Assembly: GCA_903813345.2 (NCBI GenBank)
Contig: CAIIXF020000002.1
Span: 3,448,001-3,512,000, forward strand
Source: Owenia fusiformis
Taxonomy: Eukaryota; Annelida; Polychaeta; Sabellida; Oweniidae
Reading direction: 5' to 3'
Length of the DNA: 64,000 nt
Positions 1 through 12,392 of the stretch are shown one piece after another. The notes under the pieces are model-generated. The model searched no databases. It was not told where the DNA came from and saw only the letters and a program-made list of their open reading frames with translations. Both the position numbers and the translations under genes were made by a program. How positions within the stretch are numbered: the stretch's first letter is position 1; the number at the start of each line of letters is the position of its first letter.

Positions 1-1534
1 TCAGATATATCTCTAAGTACTGTATGGCTTAACTCTATCCCGTGGTCAGTTAATATGTAACGTAGTGTTACTTTTGTAGGTTTAGTCTAAATGTTTCAAA
101 CCTCAATTCGTCATGCAAATGGTCATGATTTGTTTCCGTTAACAATTAATTCCTCCGTACAGTCATCTGCCTTTATTGTACACGAACTTCCTTTTAGCTC
201 CTAATTATCAAGTTTTAAAAAAACCAATCAAACTTTTAGTTTATTTTCATCACCAATTTATATATTAACAAACCTTAATTCTCCTACAGTCACGCGTGTC
301 TGCTTGCTTACTCACTAAGAGTGGAGTTCATCAGCACTTTTATTTAGAATATGCTTTTATTTGTTTTCAAGTACAGCGAACAAACTAAGTCGACATTTTA
401 AAGAACATGTGATGCTACAGACTGCCAAATATGCATAGGGTGTTTGTTTTCATAAATAGCTTCCCATGGGCTCTACGTGCTTATATTGTTTCTGGAAGAT
501 AGAGTATTGATGATTGACGGTTAACATGGTAACCATGTCGATGAGTGTATGAATAGATCGAGACTCCCAATAACAGATAGTAATCTGTCATCAATAAAGC
601 AATTTTGACACAATGCTGAACGGAGTGACCTGTCTCATATTCCTTCAAAAGAAACGAGTATTACTCTACAAAATAAGGCCAGTGGGCTCCTTAGTGACTT
701 TTGAATTATTTCTTCTACACCAAGGTTCCAATTAAAACCATTGAAAAGCTGAGAGTGTCAGCTTTAGGAATCTTAACCTCCATTTGAATTTTCTGAATTT
801 TCACTGAATGCAAAATTAGATATCAACCCTTAACCATTTAGCATATTGAACTCCCTTCCCAAAATGCGTCATTTCGTGTAAATCGAGCCATAATCGACTA
901 TCTTATGGATCTTTAAATGTAAAATACAGTTAATCGACACATATTTGTGAATCGGGTTCTGTTCACGAATTTGACATAAAAAACGGGTTTTCTCAAAAAC
1001 TATTTGATGAATGCCTTTGGAATTTTTATTGCGTCTTATTAAATATTCATGCAAACTGTAGTATATTAGAATTATAATGATGACCCTCTTCAAATTTTAT
1101 ATATGATTTTTATATTCTCCCCTACCCCTAACTTTTCGGGTTTCACTAATTGGATTTATATCCCGTTGCTTTGTGGTTGCTAGGCAAAAAATGGGACTTT
1201 TCATCTCTTATTTCGAAGAGTCGAGTAATTTTTTGTCGTTCTGCTGTTAAAAAAGTTGCTGCATTTTTACTTGTGAATATTGTAATAAATTTGTAACGAC
1301 CCTCACTGCGTTCATCGGGAGCCGAGTGAACGAATGATACATGACATCTTCAAGCACCACTTACAAAGGTGGGTCGATGTGCAACTAAGATCCCTCAGGT
1401 ATGGTTACGATAATATGCAGAATATTTCCTATCAAGTACAATATATACTCAAACAAAATTACATGATTACAGAGAGGCTTATGCTACAACAACACATTAG
1501 CCAGCTTATATATGCATTAATTCTACATTAACTA
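1..1534. other. No gene recognised
   Basis: AT-rich non-coding DNA. I find no coding exon, tRNA or clear repeat here. A short segment near 1,305-1,335, containing GGGAGCCGAGTGAACGAA, recurs at about 36,188-36,206, so the left end may share an old repeat with the middle of the window. Confidence 0.5.
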
Positions 1535-1536
1535 CA

Positions 1537-1769
1537 CATATATATAACATACAATGCTTTCACTGGTAGAGTGTAACGCAGCTGGTGACCAAATAAATAT
1601 ACATGGCAACATGCATTGCCAGTACTTTGCAACAATCTATGACAATGAAAACACATATAACATACAGGACTTTCATATGGTAGAGTGTAACACAACTGGT
1701 GACCAAATAAACATACATGGCAATATGCATTGCCATTACTTTGCAACAACATATGACAATGAAAACACA
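1537..1769. repeat. Two-copy tandem repeat, about 115 bp unit
   Basis: Two adjacent copies start near 1,537 and 1,652. Both carry GGTAGAGTGTAAC, GGTGACCAAATAAA and ACATGGCAA in the same order. The open frames on both strands here are by-products of the repeat and show no codon-like conservation. Confidence 0.8.
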
Positions 1770-2549
1770 ACCAAAACTGATATCCGAGAGCGCGCACATG
1801 ACGCAAAGATCCTAATTACAACCACCAAAATCCTTGTTCCAAGGGTATTTCACTTCTTTCCATACCCTTGGTTTGGCTTAGACAAATGTCGGGACTGAGC
1901 AAACAAACTTTCAAATAGCCCTTAAATCACCAGCCAATCAGAACAATTGTTACTTATCAAGGGTTGAAATAAACAAAGATTTTCCAAAGATGTTCACAGT
2001 GATAAACAGCCATTATATGTTCACTAATGAGTTTATTGCCCCAATCTGCATGCATTTCTTGTTAAGAATCCAATTCATAAGTAATTTGCATCTCATTAGG
2101 GGTCATAAACAGAGGGAGGACAAAACATTCCCATTGAATTGTGTATAGACATTATGATTGGAGAACACATTTTCTGCGTTAACCACTAGGAAACTGGCAT
2201 GTTCTAAAAGGTGTACTGGCTCCAATTTAGTGGACTCTGTGGCCTTATCCATTGTTTAGTCATTGTGTGGTTGAAATGACTAAAAGGTGGACTGATACAA
2301 AGGCCACTATTTAGGTATTTTGATAGAAGAATGACTAAAAAGTGGCTTCAAACTGGAGTATAAAGGGGTAAGTAAAAGGATGGTACTGAGTGATCTAACC
2401 CACCCAAGATGCATGCCTAATAGAATCATAAAACCTTATCAAGTGATACAATCTGTACCTGACACCATCAACTATTGTATCTTAGTATCCCTTGAAAATG
2501 TTATATCATTTTGTCAAAGTAACAATTATCACAAACAATGAAGCTCTGA
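1770..2549. other. No gene recognised
   Basis: Non-coding DNA. Around 2,200-2,360 short phrases such as CTAAAAGGTG and GTGGACT recur, suggesting a decayed local repeat. Nothing else is recognisable. Confidence 0.4.
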
Positions 2550-3530
2550 TTTTATAACTTTACATGACCCCAAAACAGCCTCGAGACAGCTTAATGTTGA
2601 GAGGTGGGGGTAAACAATGCTAAAAAAATTAATTACAAACTTTTCCACAACTTGCAGTTGGTAAGGGTATATATGTATCCCAATTGATATAGAATTTTCC
2701 CTATTAAATGATTATGTTGGAGGAGTTTGCAATCATTAGTTTTAAGCTGTGATTTGCAAAAAATAAAAGAACTAGATACAGTTGAATTCTATTGTTGATG
2801 AAAATTATGAAGTTACGTCATTTTTTGTAAATATATCAGAATCAATAGCATTCCATTGTAAGTTTAAGGCAGAGTAAATCTGGAATAGCTGAATTACAAG
2901 GCTCTCATACTTTATCTCTAAAATCTAAAATTGACATGCTTTATAAATTTAGTATGACCACACTTGTATAATATTTGCATAATTTGTCAAACTTAAATTA
3001 TCCTTCACATTCTTTTCAATTGGGACAATCTAGCCGACAATCTACCTAACACTGCACGCCACCTAAATATCTTTGTTGTTTCCCTTACAAATGTTGACTG
3101 TATATTTTGAAAAGTGAAGCTCCTCATGTTAAAATGTTGAACCCCGGGGCTGGACAACCAACCTTAACTCAATTTAATTTGGAGAGGGGGGTAAAATGGT
3201 AAAACAATTGATTAAATTTTCTTACTTTTTTTCCACAACTATCAATTTGCAAAGACAGGTGTGAATTCCAATTGATATAAAATGTTCCCTTACTGAAAAT
3301 ATCATAGAAGTTTGCAGTCAGTAGTTTAAATCCTTCAGTATATATTTATTTGGTATATATTTTATGAAAATGAAAAAAACATATGGCGTAGTGTTGAATT
3401 ATATTTTTGTAAAATGACCAATATAAAACCATTCATTTTTTTGTTTTGTAACTATATCAGAATTATTTATCATTCCATTAAAAGGGTCGACTCTTAATGG
3501 CAGGGAAATATGGAGGTAGGTGCGGAAAGT
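2550..3530. repeat. Diverged direct duplication, period about 600 bp
   Basis: The stretch near 2,590-2,850 resembles that near 3,180-3,480. Shared phrases in order are GAGAGG(T/G)GGGGTAAA, TTTTCCACAACT, CAATTGATATA(G/A)AAT, GTTTGCA and CATTCCATT. The copies are old and indel-rich. No coding potential is visible in either. Confidence 0.6.
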
Positions 3531-3882
3531 CACTTTTATTTGCTTTTTCCAGCCCCATGTCATTTGAATGGTAGCTTTTATCAAAAATTGCCACAAGTTT
3601 CGTTTATTCCTATAAAGACTAAATCTGAAAAATCTGTTTTCCTAGGAATTCAGGAGACTCTTGAGAATTTTACACCTCTAGTTTTCAAAATCATGTAACT
3701 TTGAAACACAAAAGTTTTGTCCGATTTACGGTCGTAAAAGGTACATTGTATGACATTTAATATTACTAGGATACTCTATAAACATTACTTTTGAAGAAAT
3801 TATTTGATATCTACACTATCGTGAAATTTAATATGATACTCCGATGTTTATCCAACGATTAAATGAATCAAGGACGTTCTTC

Positions 3883-4098
3883 AGGCCCGTAGCCAGGGGG
3901 GTTCGCAGGGTTCGGGCGAACCCCCCCCCCCCCTCCCCCCTGGCCAAGAATTCTTTCAAAATCATGCAGTTTTTCACCATTTTGAGCACTTCTCAAGTGA
4001 TTTTGATCATATTTGGGCCTTAATTGTCAAATGTGAACCCCCCTGGAAATTTTTGAAAACTGACCCCCCCCCCTTTGCAAATCCTGGCTACGGGCCTG
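3883..4098. mobile_element. Short TIR element of the GTAGCCAGG family
   Basis: Terminal inverted repeats GGCCCGTAGCCAGG (left) and CCTGGCTACGGGCC (right) enclose about 190 bp with C-runs. There is no coding capacity, so this is MITE-like. Related or decayed members occur near 31,147, 34,971, 36,520, 40,556, 51,755 and 54,967. Confidence 0.75.
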
Positions 4099-5715
4099 TC
4101 CTTGTATGAATCAATCCTTATGAATAGAGATCAAAGTTCAAGAACATCTAATTTCAATGACCGTAGAAGTATTATAAAAGATTAATTATCCTGCATTGTC
4201 AAATGAAAGTGTATATTTACTTAAATGAATAATTCATTAAATTTGAATGTGCAACCAGTACCAGAAGCTTCCAATCCAATATATTGACTGAAAGTTATTC
4301 AATATACATTAAACCGGAATATGAACAAAGATATTTGTTTATTGATGGAGCGGTATATATGAATCAAAGGAGAGTTTAAGCGTGTATATAAAATCGAAAG
4401 GCAACCTCGAGAATAGGAACGCATGAGAATAACTTTGTACAAACTGTCATTTTTTGAGAATGAGATAAACATGGACTTTTACTATTCAAAGTACAGGCTT
4501 TCATCCCAGATACATGTCCCATGTCAATTCCCTCTCAAATAAGCTGAAATCCAGTGTGAAAGTGTACCATCACCAGACAAATCTAGCAAACTTAGTTTAA
4601 AATTGTCATATATGAATTAACTCACTGTATCAACCTTCTTAGAATTAGTCGTGTGAATATGTTTGTGATTTCATGTCAATGATTCAACACACAGACTTGC
4701 TGGGTCTATAAAGACGCCAATACAATTGTCAAGGAACGCTCACGTGTCTATCACGTATCTGGTGAGTTCAGCAGCCAATTGTACTGTAACATCTCTTGAG
4801 AATGTTGACATTGAGAGTAAGAAAGGTGGGCAGACTCTAAGATTCAATAAGAACTTTCTCCTTTACAACAAATCATTACAGTATTTGTGTTGACAAATTA
4901 TTTTCAATGCCTGGTCAATTTTTTTTATGGATTTACCCCGAAGCATGAGTTTTCAAAAGATTCCGAGAAAATAGATGAATCAATGGCACGGATAATCAGA
5001 GTTGCCTCCATTTTCGTCTGTAACGCGTTGCAGCCTCGTTTTGAACAGCTACGCGTGGCTGGAATGCGTTATCTCTGTCCACTTTTAATTAATTAATACA
5101 ATAATAATCACATTGGCGTGCATGTACCCATGGACAATAATCGAATAGGTGTTGGCACATTTGGTTGGTAACCATCTTGATTCACAAGGTTTCGATTGTT
5201 CCTACCTCACCTTGATAAATCTGCCCGATTTAACCGACCACTGTGTAAATAAACTCCAGCTGAGTTCACTCTCAATATTGCTTCTCCTTACAGTTGCCCG
5301 CAGAGTTTTGTCAGACGCAACCAAACCAATCGGCCAATCAACGATGGGATATTCATTCAGTCCGTATAGACATTTTAAATATTTTGTCACGTGATAAATC
5401 AGAGCGTTCTGATTGTTCCCGTGGACTTAACACTGGCCCATGAATTGCCACGTATGAACGGGAGAAACAAATTGATCTTTTTTATGTCTCTAGACCCAGT
5501 GGAAAGCGACAATGGTTGTTGACGTTAACCGCTGTCTTCTTATAAAAAAACTAATCAAAACACTATGATGACTGGGGGACACTGCTGTGCATATTACATA
5601 CTTATTTTCCTTAATTACTTTGGTATTTTAAGCTTATCAGTTTGACGCCTAGTCCAGATGTGGTCTTCACTGAAGAGATCGCCTTCAGAGGTGAATATTG
5701 AATTAGTTTGAAATC
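4099..5715. other. Unassigned DNA upstream of the GPCR fragment
   Basis: No protein family is recognised. A TATAAAG motif near 4,708 and a pyrimidine-rich tract ending in AAG near 5,630 could be a promoter and a splice acceptor for the GPCR-like sequence at 5,716, but this is weak. The short open frames here look random. Confidence 0.3.
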
Positions 5716-6084
5716 ATGATGAATGGAACAAGTTCTCCTGAAGAATATGTGCACCTTCTACAGACTCATCCCGTAGAGACGTTCATCTTCATTGTTATTC
5801 TTCTGGTTCTCACAATCATCGGACTCGTTGGGAATGCTTTAATTATGGGAACAGTCTCTGTCACTAAAGGCTTGTGGACAATTGCAGACGTGTTCGTTGT
5901 GAACCTGGCGATCTGCAATGTATCATCCTAGCCAGTTTGGTGATAGTGTTTTTGGGAGAGAAGTGGTTTTGGGATCGTGAAGAGTTTTGTGATGTTGTGA
6001 GCTTCTGCTTGAGCGCGTGTTTGTGCCCATTAGTAAACGTTCTAGCCTTACCCAAGTCGGTATTTTTAGGCAGTGTCGACTCAT
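5716..6084 (+). pseudogene. Truncated, frameshifted class A GPCR
   Basis: The frame from the ATG at 5,716 encodes a short N-terminus with an N-glycosylation site (NGTS), a first membrane segment containing the class A hallmark GLVGN, a short loop and the TM2 start VVNLA. The frame then ends at TAG. A second frame, overlapping from about 5,910, continues as DLQCIILASLVIVF, an ECL1-like W, the expected TM3 cysteine (EEFCDVVSF) and the start of TM3. A loss of length 1 mod 3 (7 nt fits N-L-A-x-x-D spacing) explains the switch. After about 6,060 the sequence becomes a tandem repeat, so the DRY motif and TM4-7 are missing. The TM2-TM3 pattern resembles amine/melatonin-like receptors, but the subfamily is uncertain. 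A live gene using an unseen intron is possible but unlikely. Confidence 0.7.
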
Positions 6085-6545
6085 AAAACGCAGTATTTCT
6101 TTAATTCATATCAAAGCATCGAATGTAGAACGAGTACACACCTCAGTATGTCGACTCAGTCTCTTGGCATCGAATGAAGAACGAGTACGCTACACAGAAC
6201 TGAGCCAGTATGTTGACTCATGGAACGCATTGTTTCTTTAATTCATATCAAAGCATCGAATGTAGAACGAGTACACACCTCAGTATGTCGACACAGTCTC
6301 TTGGCATCGAATGTAGAACTAGCGCTACTCAGAAGTGAGCTAGTATGTCGACTCATGAAACGCATTATTTCTTTAATTCGTCTCTTGGCATCGAATGTAG
6401 AACGAGTACACACCTCAGTATGTCGACTCAGTCTCTTGGCATCGAATGTAGAACTAGCGCTACTCAGAAGTGAGCTAGTATGTCGACTCATGAAACGCAT
6501 TATTTCTTTAATTCGTCTTTTGGCATTGAATTCAGAATGAGTACG
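6068..6545. repeat. Tandem array with about 135-bp units
   Basis: TGTCGACTCATGAAACGC-like phrases recur near 6,075, 6,211, 6,347 and 6,480 (spacing about 133-136 bp). Each is followed by GCATCGAATGTAGAAC and by copies of CAGTATGTCGACTCAG. Long frames on both strands come only from the repeat. The array starts exactly where the GPCR homology stops. Confidence 0.85.
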
Positions 6546-6974
6546 CATGAGTATGTCATCCTCCTAAGCAGGTATCATCCAGAATCCGCACCTCCTTCTT
6601 CCCCCTGCTATAACCAATTTGGAAACGCCCGATTAAACTGAATCACGTGATCTTATTATGCGCAACGACTTATACATGATTTCTGTCGCAGTGTTGCGAC
6701 AGCCAATCAGATTGCGAGTTCTTAATCGGGGAAAGGCCAACTGCTTATCGCAGGGGGTAAAAAGAAAGAATATATTCTGGATTTTGAAGCCCTGTGATCG
6801 GAGGATGGAGTATGTCGACTCAGTCTCTTGGCATCGAATGTAGAACCAGATGGTGCTACTCAGAACTGAGCCAGTATGTCGACTCATGAAACGCATAATT
6901 TCTTTAGGACTATTTTTACATATGGGCGTTCTTAACACGCGTCATAAGGGTTCCTCTGGAAAATACTTGTTATA
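6546..6974. repeat. Spacer with an isolated copy of the 135-bp unit
   Basis: About 250 bp of unrelated sequence is followed at 6,808-6,903 by another diverged unit of the preceding array (GTATGTCGACTCAGTCTCTTGGC and later GTCGACTCATGAAACGC). No gene is seen. Confidence 0.6.
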
Positions 6975-8739
6975 TTAGGACGTGAAAAATAATCCGACCA
7001 ATCAGATTGCTCATTCACTGTTCATTATTATCATTTTAGACGTGACACAAATGCTCCAACCAATCAGACTATTCATTCACTGTTCATTATACTTGTACAA
7101 TGCACGACGACTAGTTTTTGTGCATGGTAATAGTTCAAAATACCCGTTTTATTCCATCTAAAAAGACTAAATCAGTGACGTCATTCCTAAGCCCGATCCT
7201 AATTGATGAACCCCAACCAATCTCAATATAAATCAAGTTCACAGTTTTCAATTTATCAATCTTTGAAATTAATAACGAATTAGATACAAGAATAACTGGG
7301 AACTGTCTTCATACCATATCGTATGATAGGAGATCGTTTGAATTACTAATTACTTATATTGAGATGAAAGAGCCTACGTTCTTATGGTCATTAACAACAT
7401 CTGAGGAAGGGGCCGTTATACAAACTATAATTATCGGTATATTAGAAATATATATATACAATTAGAACCGTCTTTTCATTTCATATCGTTTGCTAGGATA
7501 GTGTTCAAATTACTGATTGCTTATTTTAAGATTAAAAGCCAACGAAATCCCATCAAAGCGATCGTATGACTAATTATAACTTTCGGTATGTTAAATGCAA
7601 ATATAAAATAAGAGAATCAAGTAAAACTTACCCAGTGGACAAGGTTGTCGAAATGAATTTCTAATTGCAATTTAAACCTCTATTTTAGATAAACAATATA
7701 TAATATTAGTATAGAAATTGCTACACTCCCCTCCATAAGTTTGGCAACCTTTTTTCCCCCATTGAAAACTACGTGTTAAAGCCTCTTTACCTTTGAATTT
7801 TTATTTACTTAACCTGCGATGAAAATACTTATACAATTGATGGAAACGTAATTTGACTTTTATTCCAATACCTCCAAATTTTCTCAATTTTTTTCCTCAA
7901 TTACAATAGGTCGAAAATTGATGATAAATTTGATGAATTTTTGAAAATCGACATTCCCATGTTAACCAATGGGAAATGGTAGGTTTGCCGCAAGTCATAT
8001 GACAGAATATCCATCCATCCGAGTCCTTGCAAAAAATACGAGTGAGGCAGACAATTGAATTTGCTAAATTTATTTAACAAAAAATTGATATGTTTCTTCA
8101 GGTTCAACAAAGTTATAGGGCTTTAAAGTCAAAATTGTTTTTCAAAAAACCTCTCCCATTGAAATAACACAGGAGGCGAAAAATTATTTTCAAACATGAG
8201 TTTGAAGCGCTGTAACTTTAATATTCAAATAAACTAAACACTTAGTGATAAAAAAGTAAGACGATTCAATTTTCTATATAAAAATATTTTTTGCTGAATC
8301 TTTTACTGAAAATATATCCTGATTTCTGATTTGCCCCGAACCCTCCATTTCCCATTGGATTACATTGGAATGACGATTTTCAAAAATTCATCAAATTTAT
8401 CATCAATTGTCGACCTATTGTAATTGAGGAAAAAAATTGAGAAAATTTGGAGGTATTGGAAATAAAGGCAAGTTACGTTTCCATCAATATTATAAGTTAT
8501 GTCATCGCCGGTTAAGTAAATAAAAATTCAAACGAAAAGAGGCTTTAACACGTAGTTCAATGGGGAAAAAAGGTTGCCAAACTTATGGAGGGGAGTGTAA
8601 TTGCTAAGTGCACAACTCTTGCGACGCTCAACACAATTGTAACCTACAATGGCATCAAATATAATAAAGGTATGTATATTTTGATTCATATAAGAAACAA
8701 AAAGAGTGTACATATGAGTGTTTAAATCTACTCTAAACA
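6975..8739. repeat. Local segmental duplication, copy P1
   Basis: Apart from the element at 7,724-8,597, this segment matches 9,868-11,119 (P2) in the same order: an ATTAGGACGT start, CAATGCACG, ACCCGTTTTATTCCATCTAA, GATCGTTTGAATTACTAATT, and CTAAGTGCACA near the end. No coding sequence is recognised. Confidence 0.85.
7724..8597. mobile_element. 874-bp foldback/TIR element with TA duplication
   Basis: The two ends are long inverted repeats of about 240 bp (about 7,724-7,965 and 8,355-8,597), beginning CACTCCCCTCCATAAG and ending in its complement. TA flanks both ends at 7,722-7,723 and 8,598-8,599. The paralogous locus at 10,971-10,984 lacks the element and has a single TA, so this is a real insertion. 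It has no transposase and resembles Tc1/mariner-type MITEs. Shorter relatives lie at 20,109 and 42,185. Confidence 0.9.
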
Positions 8740-8838
8740 AGGCACAGGACGTGAACGAGATCACAACATCAAATAGGCAGACACATGAACCAGGACAACT
8801 GTTCTTCTATTAAGTTTACAAATTTCAAGAACAAGAAA

Positions 8839-9416
8839 CAAGATTTTTCAAAAAAACTTCAAAATGGCCACCAGAAAAAAGATGGCCGCCAAAAATTAAT
8901 CAGCTCTAGTACCTGATATCCTCTATCATTTGTGTAAATTTGAAAGAAATCCGATGAGCGGTTTTCCTGAAATAGCGATGACAAGATTTTTCGAAAAACC
9001 TTCAATATGGCCACCAGAAAACAAGATGGCCGCCCAAAAGGTAATCAGCTCTAGTACTTGATATCCTCTATCATGTGTGTAAATTTGAAGGAAATCCGAT
9101 GAGCGGATTTTCTGAAATGGCGATGACAAGATTTTTCGAAAAATCTTCAAAATGACTGCCAGAAAACAAGATGGCCGCCCAAAAGTTAATAAGCTTTAGT
9201 ACTTGATATTCTCTATCATTTGTGTAAATTTGGAGGAAATCCAATGAGCGGTTTTCCTGAAATGGCGATGACAAGATTTTTCGAAAAACCTTCAAAATGG
9301 CCGCCAGGAAACAAGATGGCCACCCAAAAGTTAATCAGCTCTAGTATTTCATATGCTCTATCATCTCTGCGAATTTGGAGAAAATCTGATGAGCAGTTTT
9401 CCTTAAACGGCGATGA
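8839..9416. repeat. Four-unit 145-bp tandem array
   Basis: Units start near 8,839, 8,982, 9,127 and 9,272, and each opens with CAAGATTTTTC. Every unit contains an AAAATGGCC-type motif and a CAAGATGGCC(G/A)CC motif, then GATGAGCGGTTTTCCTGAAA. The open frames on both strands here are products of the period. Confidence 0.9.
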
Positions 9417-9419
9417 CAA

Positions 9420-9464
9420 AAAAGCGGGACGATCACGATCACGACCACGATCACGACCAGAATG
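9420..9464. repeat. Simple repeat (CACGAT/CACGAC)n
   Basis: Short degenerate hexamer run directly after the 145-bp array. Confidence 0.8.
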
Positions 9465-9484
9465 ACGACTATATCCCACCGATG

Positions 9485-9950
9485 GTGTGATAAAAACATT
9501 TTGTAGAAAGTGGAAATATTTTTCTAACAATCTAACTATTCATCAGTTTTAGTGGTTCACTTTATATACCCTAAATGTATCTGATAGTTATACAAATCAA
9601 AATAAATCCAGTAAAAGAAAATATGTATCTGCCCAACACAAGAAAATATATTTCCATTTTTGTGACTTTACAACATGGGGGCTATGGGGAATCTCCCCGA
9701 CCTAGAAGTCAAATTTTCAAAGAAAATTATATTTTCAAAGTTGATAAACTCTTTTTAAAACCATATTTCTAGATGTAATTTTACATGTAGATTCCAACAT
9801 CAGTTTGACTTAATTTTGAATTTTTAATGGCGTAAATCAAGATTATTTCTACTCGCATCTAGGCTATTAGGACGTTAAAAATAATCCAATCAATCAGATT
9901 GTTCATTCACTGTTTTTTTTAATTGTGCAATGCACGGTGATTAGATTTTG
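9485..9950. repeat. Repeat block with direct and inverted copies at 11.1-11.6 kb
   Basis: The first part (about 9,485-9,650, opening ACATTTTGTAGAAAGTGG) is repeated directly at 11,118-11,275. The second part (about 9,640-9,950) returns inverted at 11,277-11,590, including TAGGTCGGGGAGATTCCCC. Together they bracket the P2 duplication copy. Confidence 0.8.
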
Positions 9951-11119
9951 TGCATGAATAGTTCAAAATACCCGTTTTATTCCATCTAAAAATACTAAAT
10001 CACACTTTTCTATGTATCAATTTTTGAAATTAATAACGAATCAGATACCAAAATAACTGGGAACAGTCTTCATGACATATACTATGATAGGCGATCGTTT
10101 GAATTACTAATTGCTTATATTGAGATGATGAGGAAGGGGTCGTTATACAAACTATAATCCCGGTATATTATAAATACAGGGTGGTCAAAAAAGCGGAAAC
10201 CCTGCATTTTCCTCATATCTTTGTCATTTTAAGAAATTACTCCCTAATATTCCACACGTTTGTAAATCATTCAGTTTCCTACTACCCTACCATATTTCAT
10301 GAACATCAGATCGATAGTCAGAATTTTACAGCACTTTGAACAACATGCTTCGGGTTTGGCCATCATCGCGCTGTAGGCAAACCTGCTCAGTTGTCAATGA
10401 TCCAAATGCATTCCTCTGCAGGTATGGCCTGAATGATACAGATGATCTCACTTTTGAGGTCAGCAATTGTCCTGAGGTCATTCTTATACACTCTATATCT
10501 GCCATACCCATAGGTAGGGATATTTGGACGACATGTGTAGGTCGGTGTAAAGTGCTGTAACACTGTGACTATCAATCTGATGGTCATAAAATAAGATAGG
10601 CAGGTAGGAAAGCGAGTGATGTACAAATGTCCAAAGTTATTTCTTAAAATGACACATATATTAGGAAAATGGTGTAAGGGTTTCCAGTTTTTTGACCACC
10701 CTGTATATATATAGAATTAGAACCGTCTCTTCATTTCATATCGTTTGCTAGGATAGTGTTCAAATTACTGATTGCTGATTTTAAGATTAAAAGCCAACGA
10801 AACCCCAGCAAAGGGATCTTATGACTAATTTTAACTTTCGGTATGTTAAATACACATATAAAATAAGAGGATCTAGTAAAACTTATCCGGTGGACAAAGT
10901 TGGCGAAATGAATTTCTAATTGCGATTCTATTTTAGATTAGACAATATATAATAGGCCTACTAGTTTAGAAATTGCTAATTGCTAAGTGCACAGCTCTTG
11001 CACAACGCTCCACAGCATTATAACCTACAATGGCATCAAATATAATGAAGGTATGTATATTTTGATTCATATAAGAAGCAAAGAATGTGTGCATGTGAGT
11101 GTTTAAATCTACTCTAAAA
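9868..11119. repeat. Local segmental duplication, copy P2
   Basis: Second copy of P1 (6,975-8,739). It lacks the 874-bp element of P1 but contains the 527-bp element at 10,177-10,703, which P1 lacks. Confidence 0.85.
10177..10703. mobile_element. 527-bp TIR element with TA duplication
   Basis: Ends are CAGGGTGGTCAAAAAA and its complement, with GGTTTCC/GGAAACC just inside. TA flanks at 10,175-10,176 and 10,704-10,705. P1 near 7,455 continues without it. It has no transposase and is a mariner-type MITE by ends and target. Right-half copies truncated at the left end lie at 11,580-11,787 and 28,711-28,918. Confidence 0.85.
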
Positions 11120-11276
11120 AACATTTTGTAGAAAGTGGAAATATTTTTCTAACAATCTAACTATTCATCAGGTTTTGTGGTTCACTTTTCATATTACCCT
11201 AAATGTATCTGATAGTTATTCAAATCAAAATATATCCAGTAAAAGAAAATATTATCTGCCCAACACAAGAAAATAG

Positions 11277-11590
11277 GACGTTAAAAATAATGCATTGCAC
11301 AATTAAAAAAACAGTGAATGAACAAACTGATTGATTGGATTATTTTTAACGTCCTAATAGCCTAGATGCGAGTAGAAGTAATCTTGATTTACGCCATCAA
11401 AAATTCAAAGTTAAGTCAAACTGATGTCATATTTGGAATCTACATGTAAAATTACATCTAGAAATATGGTTTAAAAAAGAGTTTATCAACTTTGAAAATT
11501 TAATTTTCTTTGAAAATGTGACTTCTAGGTCGGGGAGATTCCCCATAGTTGTAAAGTCACAAAAATGGAAATATATTTATATCTGCCATA
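11277..11590. repeat. Inverted copy of 9,640-9,950
   Basis: Runs opposite to 9,640-9,950, sharing GACGTTAAAAATAAT, TAATCTTGATTTACGCCAT and the AGTCACAAAAATGGAAATAT end. Together the two form a potential long-range foldback of about 2 kb. Confidence 0.8.
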
Positions 11591-12392
11591 CCCATAGGTA
11601 GGGATATTTGGACGACATGTGTAGGTCGGTGTAAAGTGCTGTAACACTGTGACTATCCACCTGATGGTCATAAAATAAGATAGGCAGGTAGGAAATTGAG
11701 TGATGTACAAATGTCCAAAGTTATTTCTTAAAATGACACATATATTAGGAAAATGGTGTAAGGGTTTCCAGTTTTTTGACCACCCTGTTGTATTTCAAAT
11801 ATTAATTAATTTTTTCTGTTTTGAAAATTAGATATTTTATGTATATTTCTTAGTTTTTCAAAGAAATCTATAAATAGTTCATTACATCGTAATTTCGATC
11901 ACCACCATCACTTTTCGAACGAGTTACATTGAAATATCAAGACGTCATGCTGTTCTCAAACTTATAGAACTCAATGTAACTGTCCTTGACCATTTATTAA
12001 GCAGTAAAAATTAATTTGCTTCATGGGTGACAAAATGTTTCTACTTTCCTGGTGAATGTCGAGTCTCGCATCATACGAAATGTAATTTTAGGCGATCTGT
12101 TTACATGGGGTGAGTTTCTGACCCTATCTTCGAGTGTAAGATACAAATACCACTGAATATTTACAATGTGGATCGTTAATAAAAAGAAAATCAGCTTTGA
12201 GATATTGATTTCCTCTCATCTTAAATACTGTTTCTTCTTTTTGTAAGTAAGAGGTTGAGATTGTAGATTCAAATTTTTACGTTAACAGTTAAAACCTAGG
12301 AATGCAGGTTAAACACAAAACTTTCAAAAATCAGAGACATCTACAGGGTGTCCCAAAAGTATGCCCCCCCCCCCTAGGCAGACATATACCAA
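11522..12392. repeat. Left flank of duplication unit D1
   Basis: Matches 28,646-29,499 almost base for base: the truncated CAGGGTGGTC-type element, then the stretch with CATCACTTTTCGAACGAG, then ACAGGGTGTCCCAAAAGTAT and a C-run. No gene is recognised. It marks the start of the large tandem duplication. The match is interrupted after the CAA at 12,390-12,392, where D2 carries an 8.64-kb insertion. Confidence 0.85.

Noticed and set aside
6243-6548. Arginine/serine-rich minus-strand protein
   Set aside because: Entirely within the 135-bp repeat array, with a parallel frame on the plus strand.
8926-9530. Repeated minus-strand frames over the 145-bp array
   Set aside because: Shadows of the tandem period; both strands are open and no family resemblance exists.
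10326-10626. Short frames on both strands in the 527-bp element
   Set aside because: Frames overlap on opposite strands and are lost in the other copies; the element is non-coding.
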